50,302 nt of DNA from JAUMBM01 sp964441755 (GTDB taxonomy: Bacteria; Bacteroidota; Bacteroidia; Chitinophagales; Saprospiraceae): the NCBI GenBank assembly GCA_964441755.1, contig CAYTVG010000024.1, positions 1-50,302 on the forward strand, given 5' to 3'. Positions 28,251 to 37,283 of this stretch are shown piece by piece (the stretch's first letter is position 1; every line of letters begins with the position of its first letter). The position numbers were made by a program, and so were the translations under genes. The notes under the pieces are model-generated. The model worked only from the letters and a program-made list of their open reading frames with translations, ran no database searches and was not told the DNA's origin.

Positions 28251-30654
28251 AAGCGGTCGCAGGCAGCTCAACCATTTACGGCTACGCTACCGGCGCCTCA
28301 GGCCGGGGGCGCGGGGCCTGCTTTGGTTGCTGTTGCCAACCCTCAGCTGGTGGCTGTTTTTCAGCCTCCCCCACCCCCTTTTCAACACCCCCTACTCGCT
28401 ACTGCTGGAAGACGCCCGGGGCGGGCTGCTCTCAGCCCGCATCGCCGAAGACGGGCAGTGGCGGTTTCCGCCGGCAGACAGTCTGCCTGAGCGGCTTTCG
28501 CTGGCCATAACCACCTTCGAGGACAGGCGGTTCTACTATCATCCGGGCATTGACCCCATAGCCCTGTTGCGTGCCTTGCGGCAAAATATGCGCGCAGGCA
28601 GCATCGTCAGCGGGGGCAGCACCCTAAGCATGCAGGTCATCCGTATGTCGCAGGGCAATCCCCGCCGCAGTCTGGGGCAAAAGCTATGGGAAATGCTGCT
28701 GGCGCTGCGGCTGGAGCTGGGCTACAGCAAAAAAGAAATCCTGCAGCTATGGGCTGCCCATGCGCCTTTTGGGGGAAATGTGAGCGGCATGGAAGCCGCT
28801 GCCTGGCGGTATTTTGGCAAACCGCCCGCCCTGCTCAGCTGGGCGGAAGCTGCCATGCTGGCAGTATTGCCCAACAGTCCGGCCCTCATTCACCCCGGCA
28901 GAAACCGCGAGCTGCTGCTCAGCAAGCGCAACCGCCTGCTCGAGCGCCTGCAGCTGGCCGGCCAGCTCGACAGCCTCAGCTGCCGGCTCGCCAAAGAGGA
29001 ACCCCTGCCGGCGGCGCCAAGGGCGCTGCCGCGCATGCTGCCGCACCTGCTCGACAGGGCCTGGGAAGAAAAAGGCTCCGGCAGGCTCCGCCTGACCATC
29101 GACCCGCAGCTACAGCTGCGGGCAGAGCAGCTCGTCGGCCGCTGGCAAAAGCAACTGGCTGCCAACGCGGTATACAATGCTGCTGCGCTGATCGTAGAGG
29201 TTGAGACGGGCAGGACGCTGGCCTATGTAGGCAATGCACCCAATCTGGATGCAGCCCACAGCCCCTGGGTCGATATCATACGCGCCCCCCGGAGTCCCGG
29301 CAGCCTCCTCAAACCTCTGTTGCTGGGGCTGGCCCTGCAGGATGGTGAGCTGCTGCCCGGGAGCCTGCTGCCCGATGCCCCGGCCTCCTTCGGAGGCTTC
29401 AGGCCTGAAAATTTTCACCGCGACTATCAGGGTGCCGTGAGCGCGCGGCTGGCGCTGGCACGCTCACTGAATGTTCCCTTTGTGCACCTTTTGCAAAACT
29501 ACGGAACCGAACGGTTCCGGCATGCGCTCGGCGCCTGGGGCTTCTCGCACATACGACAACCGGCGAGCCACTATGGCCTCTCTCTTATTTTGGGGGGTTG
29601 TGAAATCAGCTTATGGGAAGCTGTCGGCTGGTATGCCAGCCTGGGGCGCATGGTCGCGCATTACTACCCGCAACAAGGCCTGTATGCAGCCGATGACTGG
29701 CGACAGCCGCACTATCTGCTTGCCGAAGATCCGCAACCACAGCCGGCCAACTGGCAACAGCAGCCCCTGCGCATAGGCGCCGGGGCAGGCTGGATGCTGC
29801 TGGATATCATGACACAGGTGGAGCGACCCGATACGGAAGGTAAGTGGGAGCGATTCCCGGGCAGCCGCCGGATTGCCTGGAAAACAGGTACCAGCTATGG
29901 TTTTCGCGATGCCTGGGCGGTGGGCCTCGATGCCCGCTATGCGGTAGGTGTGTGGGCCGGGAATGCCGATGGCGAGGGGCGCCCCGGTCTGGTAGGCCTC
30001 AATGCCGCTGCTCCGCTCCTGTTTGAGCTTTTCAACCTGCTGCCGCAGCAGGGGGCGAGCTGGTTTGAACCTCCGCATGATGCCTGGCGCGATGCCCTGA
30101 TCTGCCCGCAAAGCGGTTATCCCGCCGGGCCTGATTGCCCCGCCCGGACCCAAAAGGTTGTGCATAAGGCTCCCCTGCCTCGCCCCTGCCCGTGGCACGA
30201 ACGTATACATACCGACAGCAGCGGTCAGTGGCGGGTGACTGCCGAATGTATATCACCGCTCCAGCCTCGTGCACAGCCCTGGTTTGTACTCCCTCCCTTG
30301 CTGGAATATTACTACCAGCGACGTCATCCCGAGTACCGCCGGATCCCGCCCTGGCATCCGGACTGTCAGACCGGCAGCCCGGATCAGCAGGTGATGCAGT
30401 GGATATACCCCAGCCAGTCCGGGCGCATCTTATTGCCGCTGCTGCCCGACGGAAGCCCCTCTGCCACCGTTTTCAGCATTGCTCACCGGCAACCGGCAAA
30501 ACGAATTTTCTGGCAGCTCGATGATCAGCACCTGGGCTATACCGTCACTTTTCACCATATGGAACTGAGACCGCCCCCGGGGCGCCACCGGCTGGTGTTG
30601 ACCGATGAAGATGGCTACAGACTCGAAAAAATATTCTTTATTGTGGGTGAGTAA
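28222..30654 (+). CDS. pbpC: Penicillin-binding protein 1C
   Basis: 810 residues. A membrane anchor lies at about 32-48. The GT51 glycosyltransferase domain follows, with catalytic Glu100 in TTFEDRRFYYHPG and the second motif GGSTLSMQV. The transpeptidase domain has SxxK at Ser361 (GSLLKPL), an SLN motif (RSLN), and KTGTS from Lys554. The C-terminal ~120 residues are the BiPBP_C domain typical of the 1C class. It polymerises lipid II in the periplasm and may cross-link peptides, though E. coli PBP1C binds few beta-lactams. The start overlaps the HEVWH lipoprotein gene. In many bacteria pbpC is paired with an alpha-2-macroglobulin gene; none is present here. Confidence 0.96.
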   Translation: MKNNLAAAAKSGRRQLNHLRLRYRRLRPGARGLLWLLLPTLSWWLFFSLPHPLFNTPYSLLLEDARGGLLSARIAEDGQWRFPPADSLPERLSLAITTFEDRRFYYHPGIDPIALLRALRQNMRAGSIVSGGSTLSMQVIRMSQGNPRRSLGQKLWEMLLALRLELGYSKKEILQLWAAHAPFGGNVSGMEAAAWRYFGKPPALLSWAEAAMLAVLPNSPALIHPGRNRELLLSKRNRLLERLQLAGQLDSLSCRLAKEEPLPAAPRALPRMLPHLLDRAWEEKGSGRLRLTIDPQLQLRAEQLVGRWQKQLAANAVYNAAALIVEVETGRTLAYVGNAPNLDAAHSPWVDIIRAPRSPGSLLKPLLLGLALQDGELLPGSLLPDAPASFGGFRPENFHRDYQGAVSARLALARSLNVPFVHLLQNYGTERFRHALGAWGFSHIRQPASHYGLSLILGGCEISLWEAVGWYASLGRMVAHYYPQQGLYAADDWRQPHYLLAEDPQPQPANWQQQPLRIGAGAGWMLLDIMTQVERPDTEGKWERFPGSRRIAWKTGTSYGFRDAWAVGLDARYAVGVWAGNADGEGRPGLVGLNAAAPLLFELFNLLPQQGASWFEPPHDAWRDALICPQSGYPAGPDCPARTQKVVHKAPLPRPCPWHERIHTDSSGQWRVTAECISPLQPRAQPWFVLPPLLEYYYQRRHPEYRRIPPWHPDCQTGSPDQQVMQWIYPSQSGRILLPLLPDGSPSATVFSIAHRQPAKRIFWQLDDQHLGYTVTFHHMELRPPPGRHRLVLTDEDGYRLEKIFFIVGE

Positions 30655-30655
30655 G

Positions 30656-30663
30656 TATATTTG
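30656..30663 (+). promoter_or_regulatory. Candidate -7 box for terC
   Basis: TATATTTG matches TAnnTTTG directly after the pbpC stop, about 45 bp before the terC ATG. The -33 side is T-rich but has no exact TTTG at 17-23 spacing. Confidence 0.45.
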
Positions 30664-30707
30664 CACAGTCTGTAACAAAGTATTTTATTACAAAATATTT
30701 CACAACC

Positions 30708-31553
30708 ATGGAGTTTGTGCTGCCTGATTTAACCAATCCAGCCATTTGGATGAGCCTCCTGACCCTCACATTTCTCGAAATCGTGCTGGGGATCGACAAT
30801 ATCATTTTTATTTCGATTGCCTCCAACCGGCTCGAGCCCGCTGATCGTCCCAAAGCCACCAATATCGGCTTGGTGCTGGCAATGGTCATGCGAATTGTGC
30901 TGCTGTTCGGGGTGTCCATCCTGGTCGCCATGGAAGAGCCCTGGCTGGAAATCCACAATGATTATTTTGAGACGGCCCTGTCCGGACAGAGTATCATTTT
31001 GATTTTGGGCGGGATATTCCTGCTCTACAAAAGTACAACAGAAATTCACCACAAGCTGGAAGGTGAGCAGGCCATGGAACATGAGGGCGGAGCGCCAAAG
31101 CGCTCTACACTCAGCAACGCTATCATACAGATCACACTGATCAACATTGTTTTTAGTTTTGATTCCATACTCACGGCAGTCGGTATGACCAACGGTCTCA
31201 GCGGTGCTTTGGTCATCATGATTGTCGCTGTTGTCATCTCTGTTCTCATCATGATGCTGTTTGCGACAGCCGTTGCCAACTTTGTCAACAAACACCCGAC
31301 CATTCAGATGCTGGGTCTTTCCTTTTTGATACTCATCGGATTTATGCTCATTGCCGAAGGTGCACACCTTGGGCATACCATCATTGCCGACTCGCCGATT
31401 GGTAGTATTCCCAAGGGTTACCTTTATTTTGCCATTGCTTTTTCGCTCTTTGTTGAGTTTTTGAATTTGCGCCTTCGCAAAAAAGAGCGCAAGCCTGTGC
31501 AGTTGCACGGCTACCAGGAAGAAGCTGTTGCTGAGGGTATTCTTGACAAATAA
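30708..31553 (+). CDS. TerC-family integral membrane protein
   Basis: 281 residues with about seven hydrophobic segments. Conserved acidic sites lie in membrane segments: FLEIVLGIDNIIF near residue 25 and IVFSFDSILTAVG near 150. Together with the loop YKSTTEIHHKLEGE these identify TerC (Pfam TerC). Members export metal ions, notably manganese, and serve exoenzyme metallation or tellurite resistance. The name is by homology only, and the substrate here is inferred. A DoxX-like gene starts nine bases after the stop, and a shared terminator ends the pair. Confidence 0.9.
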   Translation: MEFVLPDLTNPAIWMSLLTLTFLEIVLGIDNIIFISIASNRLEPADRPKATNIGLVLAMVMRIVLLFGVSILVAMEEPWLEIHNDYFETALSGQSIILILGGIFLLYKSTTEIHHKLEGEQAMEHEGGAPKRSTLSNAIIQITLINIVFSFDSILTAVGMTNGLSGALVIMIVAVVISVLIMMLFATAVANFVNKHPTIQMLGLSFLILIGFMLIAEGAHLGHTIIADSPIGSIPKGYLYFAIAFSLFVEFLNLRLRKKERKPVQLHGYQEEAVAEGILDK

Positions 31554-31562
31554 TTGATTATC

Positions 31563-31961
31563 ATGACTTCACGAAAAACAGATATTGCGCTGCTGTTGCT
31601 GCGGCTTTGCTTTGGCGGCCTTATGTTTATCAACCACGGCATCCCCAAGGTAGCAAGACTTAGCGGTGAAGGCGGGATTAAATTTGCGGATCCGCTGGGC
31701 GTGGGGCCTGAAATATCCCTCTGGCTGGCGCTTTTTGCCGAGCTGGGCTGTGCCGCACTGGTCGTTGTGGGGCTTTTTACCCGCCTGGCAACGGTTCCGC
31801 TCATCATTACCATGGCGGTGGCTGCCTTTGTTGTCCATGGTGATGATCCATTCAAGGAAATGGAAGGAGCGCTGCTCTTTCTGATTCCCTACATCGCCCT
31901 GCTGCTGCTGGGGCCGGGTTACTACTCTGCCGATGAGCAGTATCGATTAAGTAAAGTCTGA
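31563..31961 (+). CDS. DoxX-family membrane protein
   Basis: 132 residues from ATG 31563; the open frame begins at a TTG three codons earlier. There are four hydrophobic segments. The family signature is RLCFGGLMFINHGIPK near the start and FAELGCAALVVVGLFTRLA in the middle. DoxX relatives are linked to quinone-dependent thiosulfate oxidation in archaea and to redox or membrane stress in other bacteria. Here no catalytic role can be proven. It is co-transcribed with terC. Confidence 0.88.
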   Translation: MTSRKTDIALLLLRLCFGGLMFINHGIPKVARLSGEGGIKFADPLGVGPEISLWLALFAELGCAALVVVGLFTRLATVPLIITMAVAAFVVHGDDPFKEMEGALLFLIPYIALLLLGPGYYSADEQYRLSKV

Positions 31962-31997
31962 AAAGAAAAGGCGGCCTGCAGGCCGCCTTTTCTTTTT
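31961..31997. terminator. Bidirectional terminator between doxX-like and VOC genes
   Basis: Perfect 16-bp inverted repeat AAAAGAAAAGGCGGCC / GGCCGCCTTTTCTTTT with a TGCA loop and T-runs on both strands. The stop codon of the VOC gene lies in its edge. Confidence 0.95.
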
Positions 31998-32400
31998 AAG
32001 AAACTGCGGGCGGCTCTATGAGGTCCCAGAGGTTACCGTACAAATCTTCGAATACCAGCACTTTGCCGTAGGCTTCTTCCACCGGCCCGCGCCGGATGGT
32101 CACGCCCTGCTCGCGCAGCCGCCGATAGTCGCGCAGGAGATCATCGGTATGCATAAACAGGAATACGCGGCCGCCGGTCTGCCGGCCCACAGCCGCCTGC
32201 TGTTCGGGACTGGCTGCCCGGGCGAGCAGCAGGCTGCAGCTGTCCGGGGCTGCGCCCGGCGGCTGTACGCGCACCCAGCGCTTCTCGGGCGAAAGCACCG
32301 TATCTTCCAGCAGGCTGAACCCCAGTTTCTGTGTGTAAAAAGCAATGGCCTCGTCGTAATCTGCTACGACCAGTGTCAACTGGAATAATTGCTGTCGCAT
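31996..32400 (-). CDS. VOC-superfamily (glyoxalase/bleomycin-resistance-like) protein
   Basis: 134 residues, the size of one paired beta-alpha-beta-beta-beta module dimer. The start FQLTLVVADYDEAIAFYTQKLGF and end VFEDLYGNLWDLIEP are typical of the superfamily, with a Glu in the last strand as possible metal ligand. Members include glyoxalase I, dioxygenases and antibiotic-binding proteins. The substrate cannot be told from sequence. Ending in a terminator shared with the opposite gene, it appears to be a single-gene unit. Confidence 0.87.
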   Translation of the reverse strand: MRQQLFQLTLVVADYDEAIAFYTQKLGFSLLEDTVLSPEKRWVRVQPPGAAPDSCSLLLARAASPEQQAAVGRQTGGRVFLFMHTDDLLRDYRRLREQGVTIRRGPVEEAYGKVLVFEDLYGNLWDLIEPPAVS

Positions 32401-32717
32401 GTTGTGTGATTTCGTTTGGTATTGTTATCAGGCTCCCCGGTGGCCGGTAGCCGGTCCCATGCTGCCGACAGCTTTTCATCTGGTGGCAGACAGCCTGTTG
32501 TGTGATGCCCTGTTGCGATCCTGTTGCAACCTTGGAGAAAATATTTGAGCTTTGCAGCTCCGACTGCAAGTATAATTCAGTCCGACAAATTTTGTGCGTG
32601 CCAGTGTGCCAGCATGCTGTGGATTTTGACACACTAGCTTCAACGCCATACAGAAAATCCGGCGACCAGCAGTGTAAAAACCTGCCAATAATGTCTGCCG
32701 GGTAGTCAGCCCGGTGC
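32401..32717. other. Intergenic gap with no recognised element
   Basis: 317 bp upstream of the VOC gene and downstream of murB. It holds only a small inverted repeat (TTGCAG / CTGCAA, 32552-32569). No coding frame, promoter consensus or terminator was convincing. Confidence 0.5.
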
Positions 32718-33749
32718 TCAGCCGCCACCCACCACATTGACTTCCCGTTCGAGGGAGACACCAAAAGTATCCAGTACACTTGCCTGTATGCGGCCACTGA
32801 AATCGAGCAGCTCCCTGCTGCTTGCGCCCCCGTAGTTGACCAGCACCAGTGCCTGCTTTTCGTAGCAGCCGACAGCCCCTTCCCGCCGGCCTTTCCAGCC
32901 GCACTGTTCGATCAGCCAGCCGGCCGCCAGCTTGACGCGCCCGTCCGGCTGCGGATAAGCGGGCGCCTGCGGGTGCTGGCTGCATACAGCCTGCGCCAGC
33001 GCATCTGTCACCACCGGATTTTTAAAAAAACTGCCCGCATTCCCCAGCACTCGCCAGTCCGGCAGCTTGCGCTGCCGTATGCGTATGACCGCCTGCGCCA
33101 CTTCCTCAGCAGTCGGCTGCTCTGTGCCTGCCAGGCTCAACTCCTGCCGAATGTCCCCGTAAGCAATGCGGGGAATATGCCCTGCCCGGCGCAACTGCAG
33201 GCTCACCTCCAGTATGAAATACCTGTTGGCTGCTTCCTGCTTGAAAATGCTGTCGCGATAGCCAAAGCGGCAATCCCCTTTTTCGAAGACCACCACCTCC
33301 CCTGTCAGATAATCCAGTGCCCGCAGGCGCAGGAAGACGTCTTTGAGTTCTGCCCCGTAGGCGCCGATGTTTTGCATGGGTGCAGCGCCGACCGTGCCCG
33401 GTATGAGCGCCATATTTTCCAGTCCCCCCAGTCCCTGTGCCAGCGACCACATGACCAGCTCGTGCCATTGCATGCCGGCCGCAGCCGTCACCTCAACAGT
33501 CTCGCCACCGGTATGAGCATGAAGACGAACCCCTTCTGTCCGGTTGAGTAATACCAGGCCGGACAGCTCCGGAACCGGGATGATATTACTGCCACCGCCG
33601 AGCACCAGAGCAGGAACATCACCCGCCGCATCGACGGCTGCCAGCACCTTCTCAGGCCGGCTGACCCTTGCACAAAGGGCTGCACGCGACTGCAGCCCAA
33701 AGGTGTGCAGAGCTTGTAAATCACAATCTCGCTGTAGACTGACAGGCAT
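32718..33749 (-). CDS. murB: UDP-N-acetylmuramate dehydrogenase
   Basis: 343 residues, the long (type I, E. coli-like) form. It reduces UDP-GlcNAc-enolpyruvate to UDP-MurNAc with NADPH and FAD in the cytoplasm. The FAD-binding motif is LVLGGGSNI and the pyrophosphate loop ENMALIPGTVGAAPMQNIGAYG. The catalytic Ser lies in NAGSFFKNP, and the C-terminal acid in LEREVNVVGG. No partner gene of the mur cluster is nearby. The 62-bp repeat array lies just upstream of it. Confidence 0.96.
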   Translation of the reverse strand: MPVSLQRDCDLQALHTFGLQSRAALCARVSRPEKVLAAVDAAGDVPALVLGGGSNIIPVPELSGLVLLNRTEGVRLHAHTGGETVEVTAAAGMQWHELVMWSLAQGLGGLENMALIPGTVGAAPMQNIGAYGAELKDVFLRLRALDYLTGEVVVFEKGDCRFGYRDSIFKQEAANRYFILEVSLQLRRAGHIPRIAYGDIRQELSLAGTEQPTAEEVAQAVIRIRQRKLPDWRVLGNAGSFFKNPVVTDALAQAVCSQHPQAPAYPQPDGRVKLAAGWLIEQCGWKGRREGAVGCYEKQALVLVNYGGASSRELLDFSGRIQASVLDTFGVSLEREVNVVGGG

Positions 33750-33804
33750 GCGCGTAGCTTAAAAAAACTGGTATTGAATATTTTCCCAATGACTGGTTTT
33801 TCCT

Positions 33805-33820
33805 GCCCGCCGAAGCGGGC
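33805..33820. promoter_or_regulatory. Small GC-rich hairpin upstream of murB
   Basis: GCCCGC-CGAA-GCGGGC; the minus strand gives a stable TTCG loop. It lies 56 bp before the murB start and so may be in its 5' leader. No consensus promoter was found in 33750-33911. Confidence 0.4.
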
Positions 33821-33911
33821 TGTACACAACTATTTTTTATGCTGCCCGGTCGTCTCCGAAGGCAGGTGTAGTTGCTGTGCAACCGGCACCAGTCTTATAC
33901 TCAGCCTACAT

Positions 33912-34180
33912 GACCGAGAGTCAAGGCCGGAACAAATATGCAGCACATACCAGGCCTTGAGCACCGCTAGTAGGACCGAGAGCCAAGGCCGGAACAAACA
34001 TACAGCACATACCAGGCCTTAAGCACCGCTAGTAGGACCGAGAGCCAAGGCCGGAACAAATATGCAGCACATATCAGGCCTTGAGCACCGCTAGTAGGAC
34101 CGAGATCCAGGGCCGGAACAAACATACAGCACATACCAGGCCTTAAGCACCGCTAGCACGACCGAGAGCCGGGGCCGGAA
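33912..34180. repeat. 62-bp tandem repeat, four full units and a fifth partial
   Basis: GACCGAG restarts at 33912, 33974, 34036, 34098 and 34160, exactly 62 bp apart. Units 1 and 3 share AAATATGCAGCACATA and GGCCTTGAGC, while units 2 and 4 share AAACATACAGCACATA and GGCCTTAAGC, so a 124-bp pair was duplicated. Each unit has inverted arms around a ~24-nt loop (best in unit 1: TCAAGGCC / GGCCTTGA). The array lies between the end of the HerA-like gene and the start of murB and codes for nothing evident. Confidence 0.93.
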
Positions 34181-34215
34181 CAAGTCCGCATGACCGGCGC
34201 CAGGCTATCCCCTGC

Positions 34216-35784
34216 TTAGCGACGGCTACGACCCGACAGCCCCAGTGCGCCCAGCAGTCCCCGGACAAGCACATTGGCTGCCGTACGTCCCACTTGCCTG
34301 GCCGCGGGACTACTCAGCACCTGTTCGAGCACCGACTTTTCAGCGGCCGTCGTCCTGCCGGTGGCTTTGGTTGTGGCAGTAGCCTTTGCCTGTCCGGCAG
34401 CTTCCTGCTCGCGAAGCATTTCCTCCTTCGCCTTTTCGATCTTGCGACTGAGAATTTCGTGGGCGCTGTCAGAATCAATCACCTCATTGTACTTACGCAC
34501 CATAAAGGAATGATTGACGATGGCATCGATCTCGTCCGCAGTAAGAATATCCATGCGCGATTCGGGTGCACGCAGCAAGGTATGCGCCAGCGGCGTTGGT
34601 ACCCCCTTTTCATTGAGCGCAGTCACCAGCGCTTCACCGATGCCCAGTTCGGTGATCAGTCGGTCAACCTCATAGAAAGTTGTCTCCGGATAATTTTCAG
34701 CAGCCGTTTTGATCGCTTTGCGATCTTTGGCCGTGAAAGCCCGCAGTGAATGCTGTATTTTTAGCCCCAGCTGCCCCAGCACATTGTCGGGGATATCAGC
34801 GGGATTCTGGCTGACAAAAAACACCCCTACCCCTTTTGAGCGGATAAGTCGTACAATGGCCTCGATCTGGTCCAGCAAAGCTCCACTAGCCTCCGAAAAG
34901 ACCAGGTGTGCTTCATCTATAAAGAGTACCAGCTTAGGCCTGTCTGCGTCTCCTTCCTCCGGAAAAGAAGCATATATTTCGGCCAGCATCTGCAGCATAA
35001 AGGTTGAAAACAACTTAGGTCGATCCTGAATATCCGTCAGTCTGACCACAGACACAAAACCCCGGCCATTTTCATCAAGCCTGCAAAGATCATCGACCTC
35101 AAAAGAACGCTCGCCAAAGAACAAGTCTGCCCCCTGCTGCTCGAGCTCGACCACCTTGCGCATAATAGCGCCCACGGTCGTCGTCGAAATTTTGCCATAC
35201 TCCTCCTCTATCGCCTCCTTGCCCTCATTCGTAAGGTACTGCAGCGTTTTCTTCAGATCCTTCAGATCCAGCAGCGGCAGATTGTGATCGTCGCAGTACT
35301 TGAACACCACTGCTACCACCCCTGTCTGCGTCTCATTGAGTCCCATGATCTTACTAAACAAAACAGGACCGAACTCCGTGACGGTTGCCCGCAAGCGGGC
35401 ACCTTTTTCGCCGGAAAGTGTCAAAAACTCCACAGGGCTTCCCGCAGCCGTATAGGGGATGCCAATTCTTTGATGGCGGTCCTCAATTTTGGCATTAGAC
35501 GTACCGGGCTTAGCAATACCACTGAGGTCCCCCTTGATATCCATGAGCAAGGAAGGCACCCCCTGCCGGGAAAGTTGCTCAGCAATAATTTGCAGCGTCT
35601 TCGTTTTACCCGAGCCTGTTGCACCTGCAATCAGTCCGTGCCTGTTGATCGTCTTCAGCGGTACTTTGATCAAATGATTGGGCAATGCCTCTCCCTGAAA
35701 GATGGCCGTACCCAACACCAGGCTTTCGCCCTTGAAAGTATAGCCTTGGGTAATCATTTCCCCGAATGATGCCTTGTCCGACAT
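34216..35784 (-). CDS. HerA-like (DUF853/YjgR-type) ATPase
   Basis: 522 residues. Walker A GATGSGKTKT lies at about 54-63 and Walker B LVLFIDEAHLVF near 285. The arginine-rich segment FFVSQNPADIPDNVLGQLG follows and a charged, Ala/Lys-rich tail ends the protein. This matches the DUF853 family of HerA/FtsK-like P-loop ATPases, close to E. coli YjgR. Bacterial members have no settled function; HerA relatives move DNA. It stands without nuclease NurA. An endonuclease gene lies 110 bp upstream on the same strand but has its own promoter and is exported, so a link is doubtful. Confidence 0.92.
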   Translation of the reverse strand: MSDKASFGEMITQGYTFKGESLVLGTAIFQGEALPNHLIKVPLKTINRHGLIAGATGSGKTKTLQIIAEQLSRQGVPSLLMDIKGDLSGIAKPGTSNAKIEDRHQRIGIPYTAAGSPVEFLTLSGEKGARLRATVTEFGPVLFSKIMGLNETQTGVVAVVFKYCDDHNLPLLDLKDLKKTLQYLTNEGKEAIEEEYGKISTTTVGAIMRKVVELEQQGADLFFGERSFEVDDLCRLDENGRGFVSVVRLTDIQDRPKLFSTFMLQMLAEIYASFPEEGDADRPKLVLFIDEAHLVFSEASGALLDQIEAIVRLIRSKGVGVFFVSQNPADIPDNVLGQLGLKIQHSLRAFTAKDRKAIKTAAENYPETTFYEVDRLITELGIGEALVTALNEKGVPTPLAHTLLRAPESRMDILTADEIDAIVNHSFMVRKYNEVIDSDSAHEILSRKIEKAKEEMLREQEAAGQAKATATTKATGRTTAAEKSVLEQVLSSPAARQVGRTAANVLVRGLLGALGLSGRSRR

Positions 35785-35808
35785 AACTGCTGGTTGTTGT
35801 GAAAGCTA

Positions 35809-35841
35809 AAAATATAAAAAAGAGACGGCAAGATAAACAAA
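35809..35841 (-). promoter_or_regulatory. Promoter of the HerA-like gene
   Basis: On the minus strand TTTG (35841-35838) is followed after 21 bases by TATATTTT (35816-35809), one mismatch from TAnnTTTG. The leader would be about 20 nt. Confidence 0.5.
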
Positions 35842-35894
35842 TGCGCTGATATAGAAAAAGCAAACCCCACAGGCTCATGCCACAACCCTGGAAG

Positions 35895-36800
35895 TTAGCG
35901 CCCCACGCGATTCCAGCGATTGAGGCGAAGCTGGTATTTTTGCGAATTCAGCGACCAACGGTCGGGCTGTAGTACGCGTTCTGCAGCCTCTTCCTTTCTG
36001 TCGGGCAGGAGGCCGTCAAAAAAATCGTATCCGAGGCTGGCCTCAACGGCATCGACACTCAGGGCATAGGCCGACAATGGCTGGTCACTCAATTCGTTGG
36101 GAATCAAAAAGCCGATGGCCTCAGCGGTATCCCCCTGCAGGTAGAAAAGCACCTTAAAGTAGGCTGCCGGTACACTCACCCTATTGTCTCTCCCAATCAC
36201 ATCGATGGGCTTTTTGGACAGCACAGGACCGCTGACAATATACAAATGCCCCTTCTCTTCTACCCACTTGCGTACATTTTCCTCCAGTTCGCGCCAGATT
36301 CCCTGGTTGAAAGCCCTGTTTTGGGGGCTGATATTGCTCATAAAAAAAGTCTCTGCCAATGCCTGCTTGTCAAAAGACATATCGGCCGCCGGTACCAGGT
36401 GCCCCCGGTCATAGCCCGAACGTCGATAATCATCCGGCGTCGCAGAGCCCGTCAGGACGCGGGGATCCGGCAGAAAATTATCCTCCCGCGGAAAGCCCGG
36501 CCCTTGCAACTGCTTGGCATCCAGCCTGTAGGCCACCCAGTTGGCCTGCTCATGGTCTTCATTGTACTGAAGCGTAAAGTGCGAAAAATGAAGCAGTTGC
36601 CCCTTGCTGCCCTTGGGCAGCCAGTCGGGCTGGTCAACTGCTGCTGTCTTTATTTCATTGGCAAGCGCGGGAAATTCCCGGGTAAACAAGGAATACAGGT
36701 ACATGAGGCCAGCGACGATGAGCGAGAAGATACCCATCCGGCTGAGCATAGCCCCTGCCCCGGATCCTGAACGCCCGTGATTCGTTCTGAATTTTACCAT
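35895..36800 (-). CDS. DNA/RNA non-specific endonuclease (NucA/Serratia type), membrane-anchored or exported
   Basis: 301 residues. A basic N-terminus and one hydrophobic segment (about 22-38) suggest membrane anchoring with the enzyme outside the cytoplasm. The catalytic motif is YDRGHLVPAADM with His134 as general base. The metal-binding Asn165 lies in NRAFNQGIWRELE, the usual position. Such enzymes cut DNA and RNA with Mg2+. Possible roles are nutrient scavenging or removal of extracellular DNA. A strong consensus promoter lies 18 bp upstream. No immunity protein gene was seen nearby, as expected for an exported enzyme. Confidence 0.93.
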   Translation of the reverse strand: MVKFRTNHGRSGSGAGAMLSRMGIFSLIVAGLMYLYSLFTREFPALANEIKTAAVDQPDWLPKGSKGQLLHFSHFTLQYNEDHEQANWVAYRLDAKQLQGPGFPREDNFLPDPRVLTGSATPDDYRRSGYDRGHLVPAADMSFDKQALAETFFMSNISPQNRAFNQGIWRELEENVRKWVEEKGHLYIVSGPVLSKKPIDVIGRDNRVSVPAAYFKVLFYLQGDTAEAIGFLIPNELSDQPLSAYALSVDAVEASLGYDFFDGLLPDRKEEAAERVLQPDRWSLNSQKYQLRLNRWNRVGR

Positions 36801-36817
36801 TTTACTTTATTTAAACA

Positions 36818-36848
36818 CAAATATATTGAATACAACAAATAAAACAAA
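36818..36848 (-). promoter_or_regulatory. Promoter of the endonuclease gene, TTTG-N19-TATATTTG
   Basis: Perfect Bacteroidota consensus: TTTG at 36848-36845, 19-bp spacer, TATATTTG at 36825-36818. The leader would be about 10 nt before the ATG at 36800. Confidence 0.75.
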
Positions 36849-37283
36849 AAATGTTTTCAAAAACTTATGCCTGCACCGCTGTTGGCTGTGCAGCCTGTGC
36901 AATGAAGAATAGCCGTTACAAAAACAAGCTGTACGCACAACTGTTTTCCCGCCGCGAGTTGCAAAAGTGACATTTGAAAAAAAACAGCAATAACATATGT
37001 TTAAACAACGTAATATCAATGTATTAAAACCCCAGTAATCAAAATGATAATACAGGAATACTTTTGAAAATGAGCTCATATTGTCAATAGTATAAATTTG
37101 ATAATCACAAGTGCAAAAACCGTAGCAGTAACAACCAGCGAGCAGCCTACCTTTCGCATTAGAAATTTGTCACATGTAACAATCTGTAACAGGACAAATC
37201 CCGTCAGCATAACAAATGAATGACAAGTAGTTTCTATTTATGCTTGATTCTCGTCCAATTATTTATCTTCAAAATTTTGTAAA
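36849..37283. other. AT-rich intergenic region between divergent genes
   Basis: About 430 bp without a convincing gene. TAAATTTG at 37093-37100 fits a plus-strand -7 box but lies ~185 bp from the next start. A weak TTG-N17-TATCTTC (37244-37270) is nearer. Two copies of the short word TGTAACA occur at about 37176-37191. A minus-strand frame at 36807-37079 is not credible as a gene. Confidence 0.4.

Noticed and set aside
28686..29204. Plus-strand frame of 172 codons inside pbpC
   Set aside because: Ala/Gly/Arg-rich shadow inside a well-supported gene.
33912..34180. 62-bp repeat as a CRISPR array
   Set aside because: Units are directly adjacent with no unique spacers and no cas genes are nearby.
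36807..37079. Minus-strand frame of 90 codons upstream of the endonuclease
   Set aside because: It covers the endonuclease promoter and has biased, low-complexity composition.
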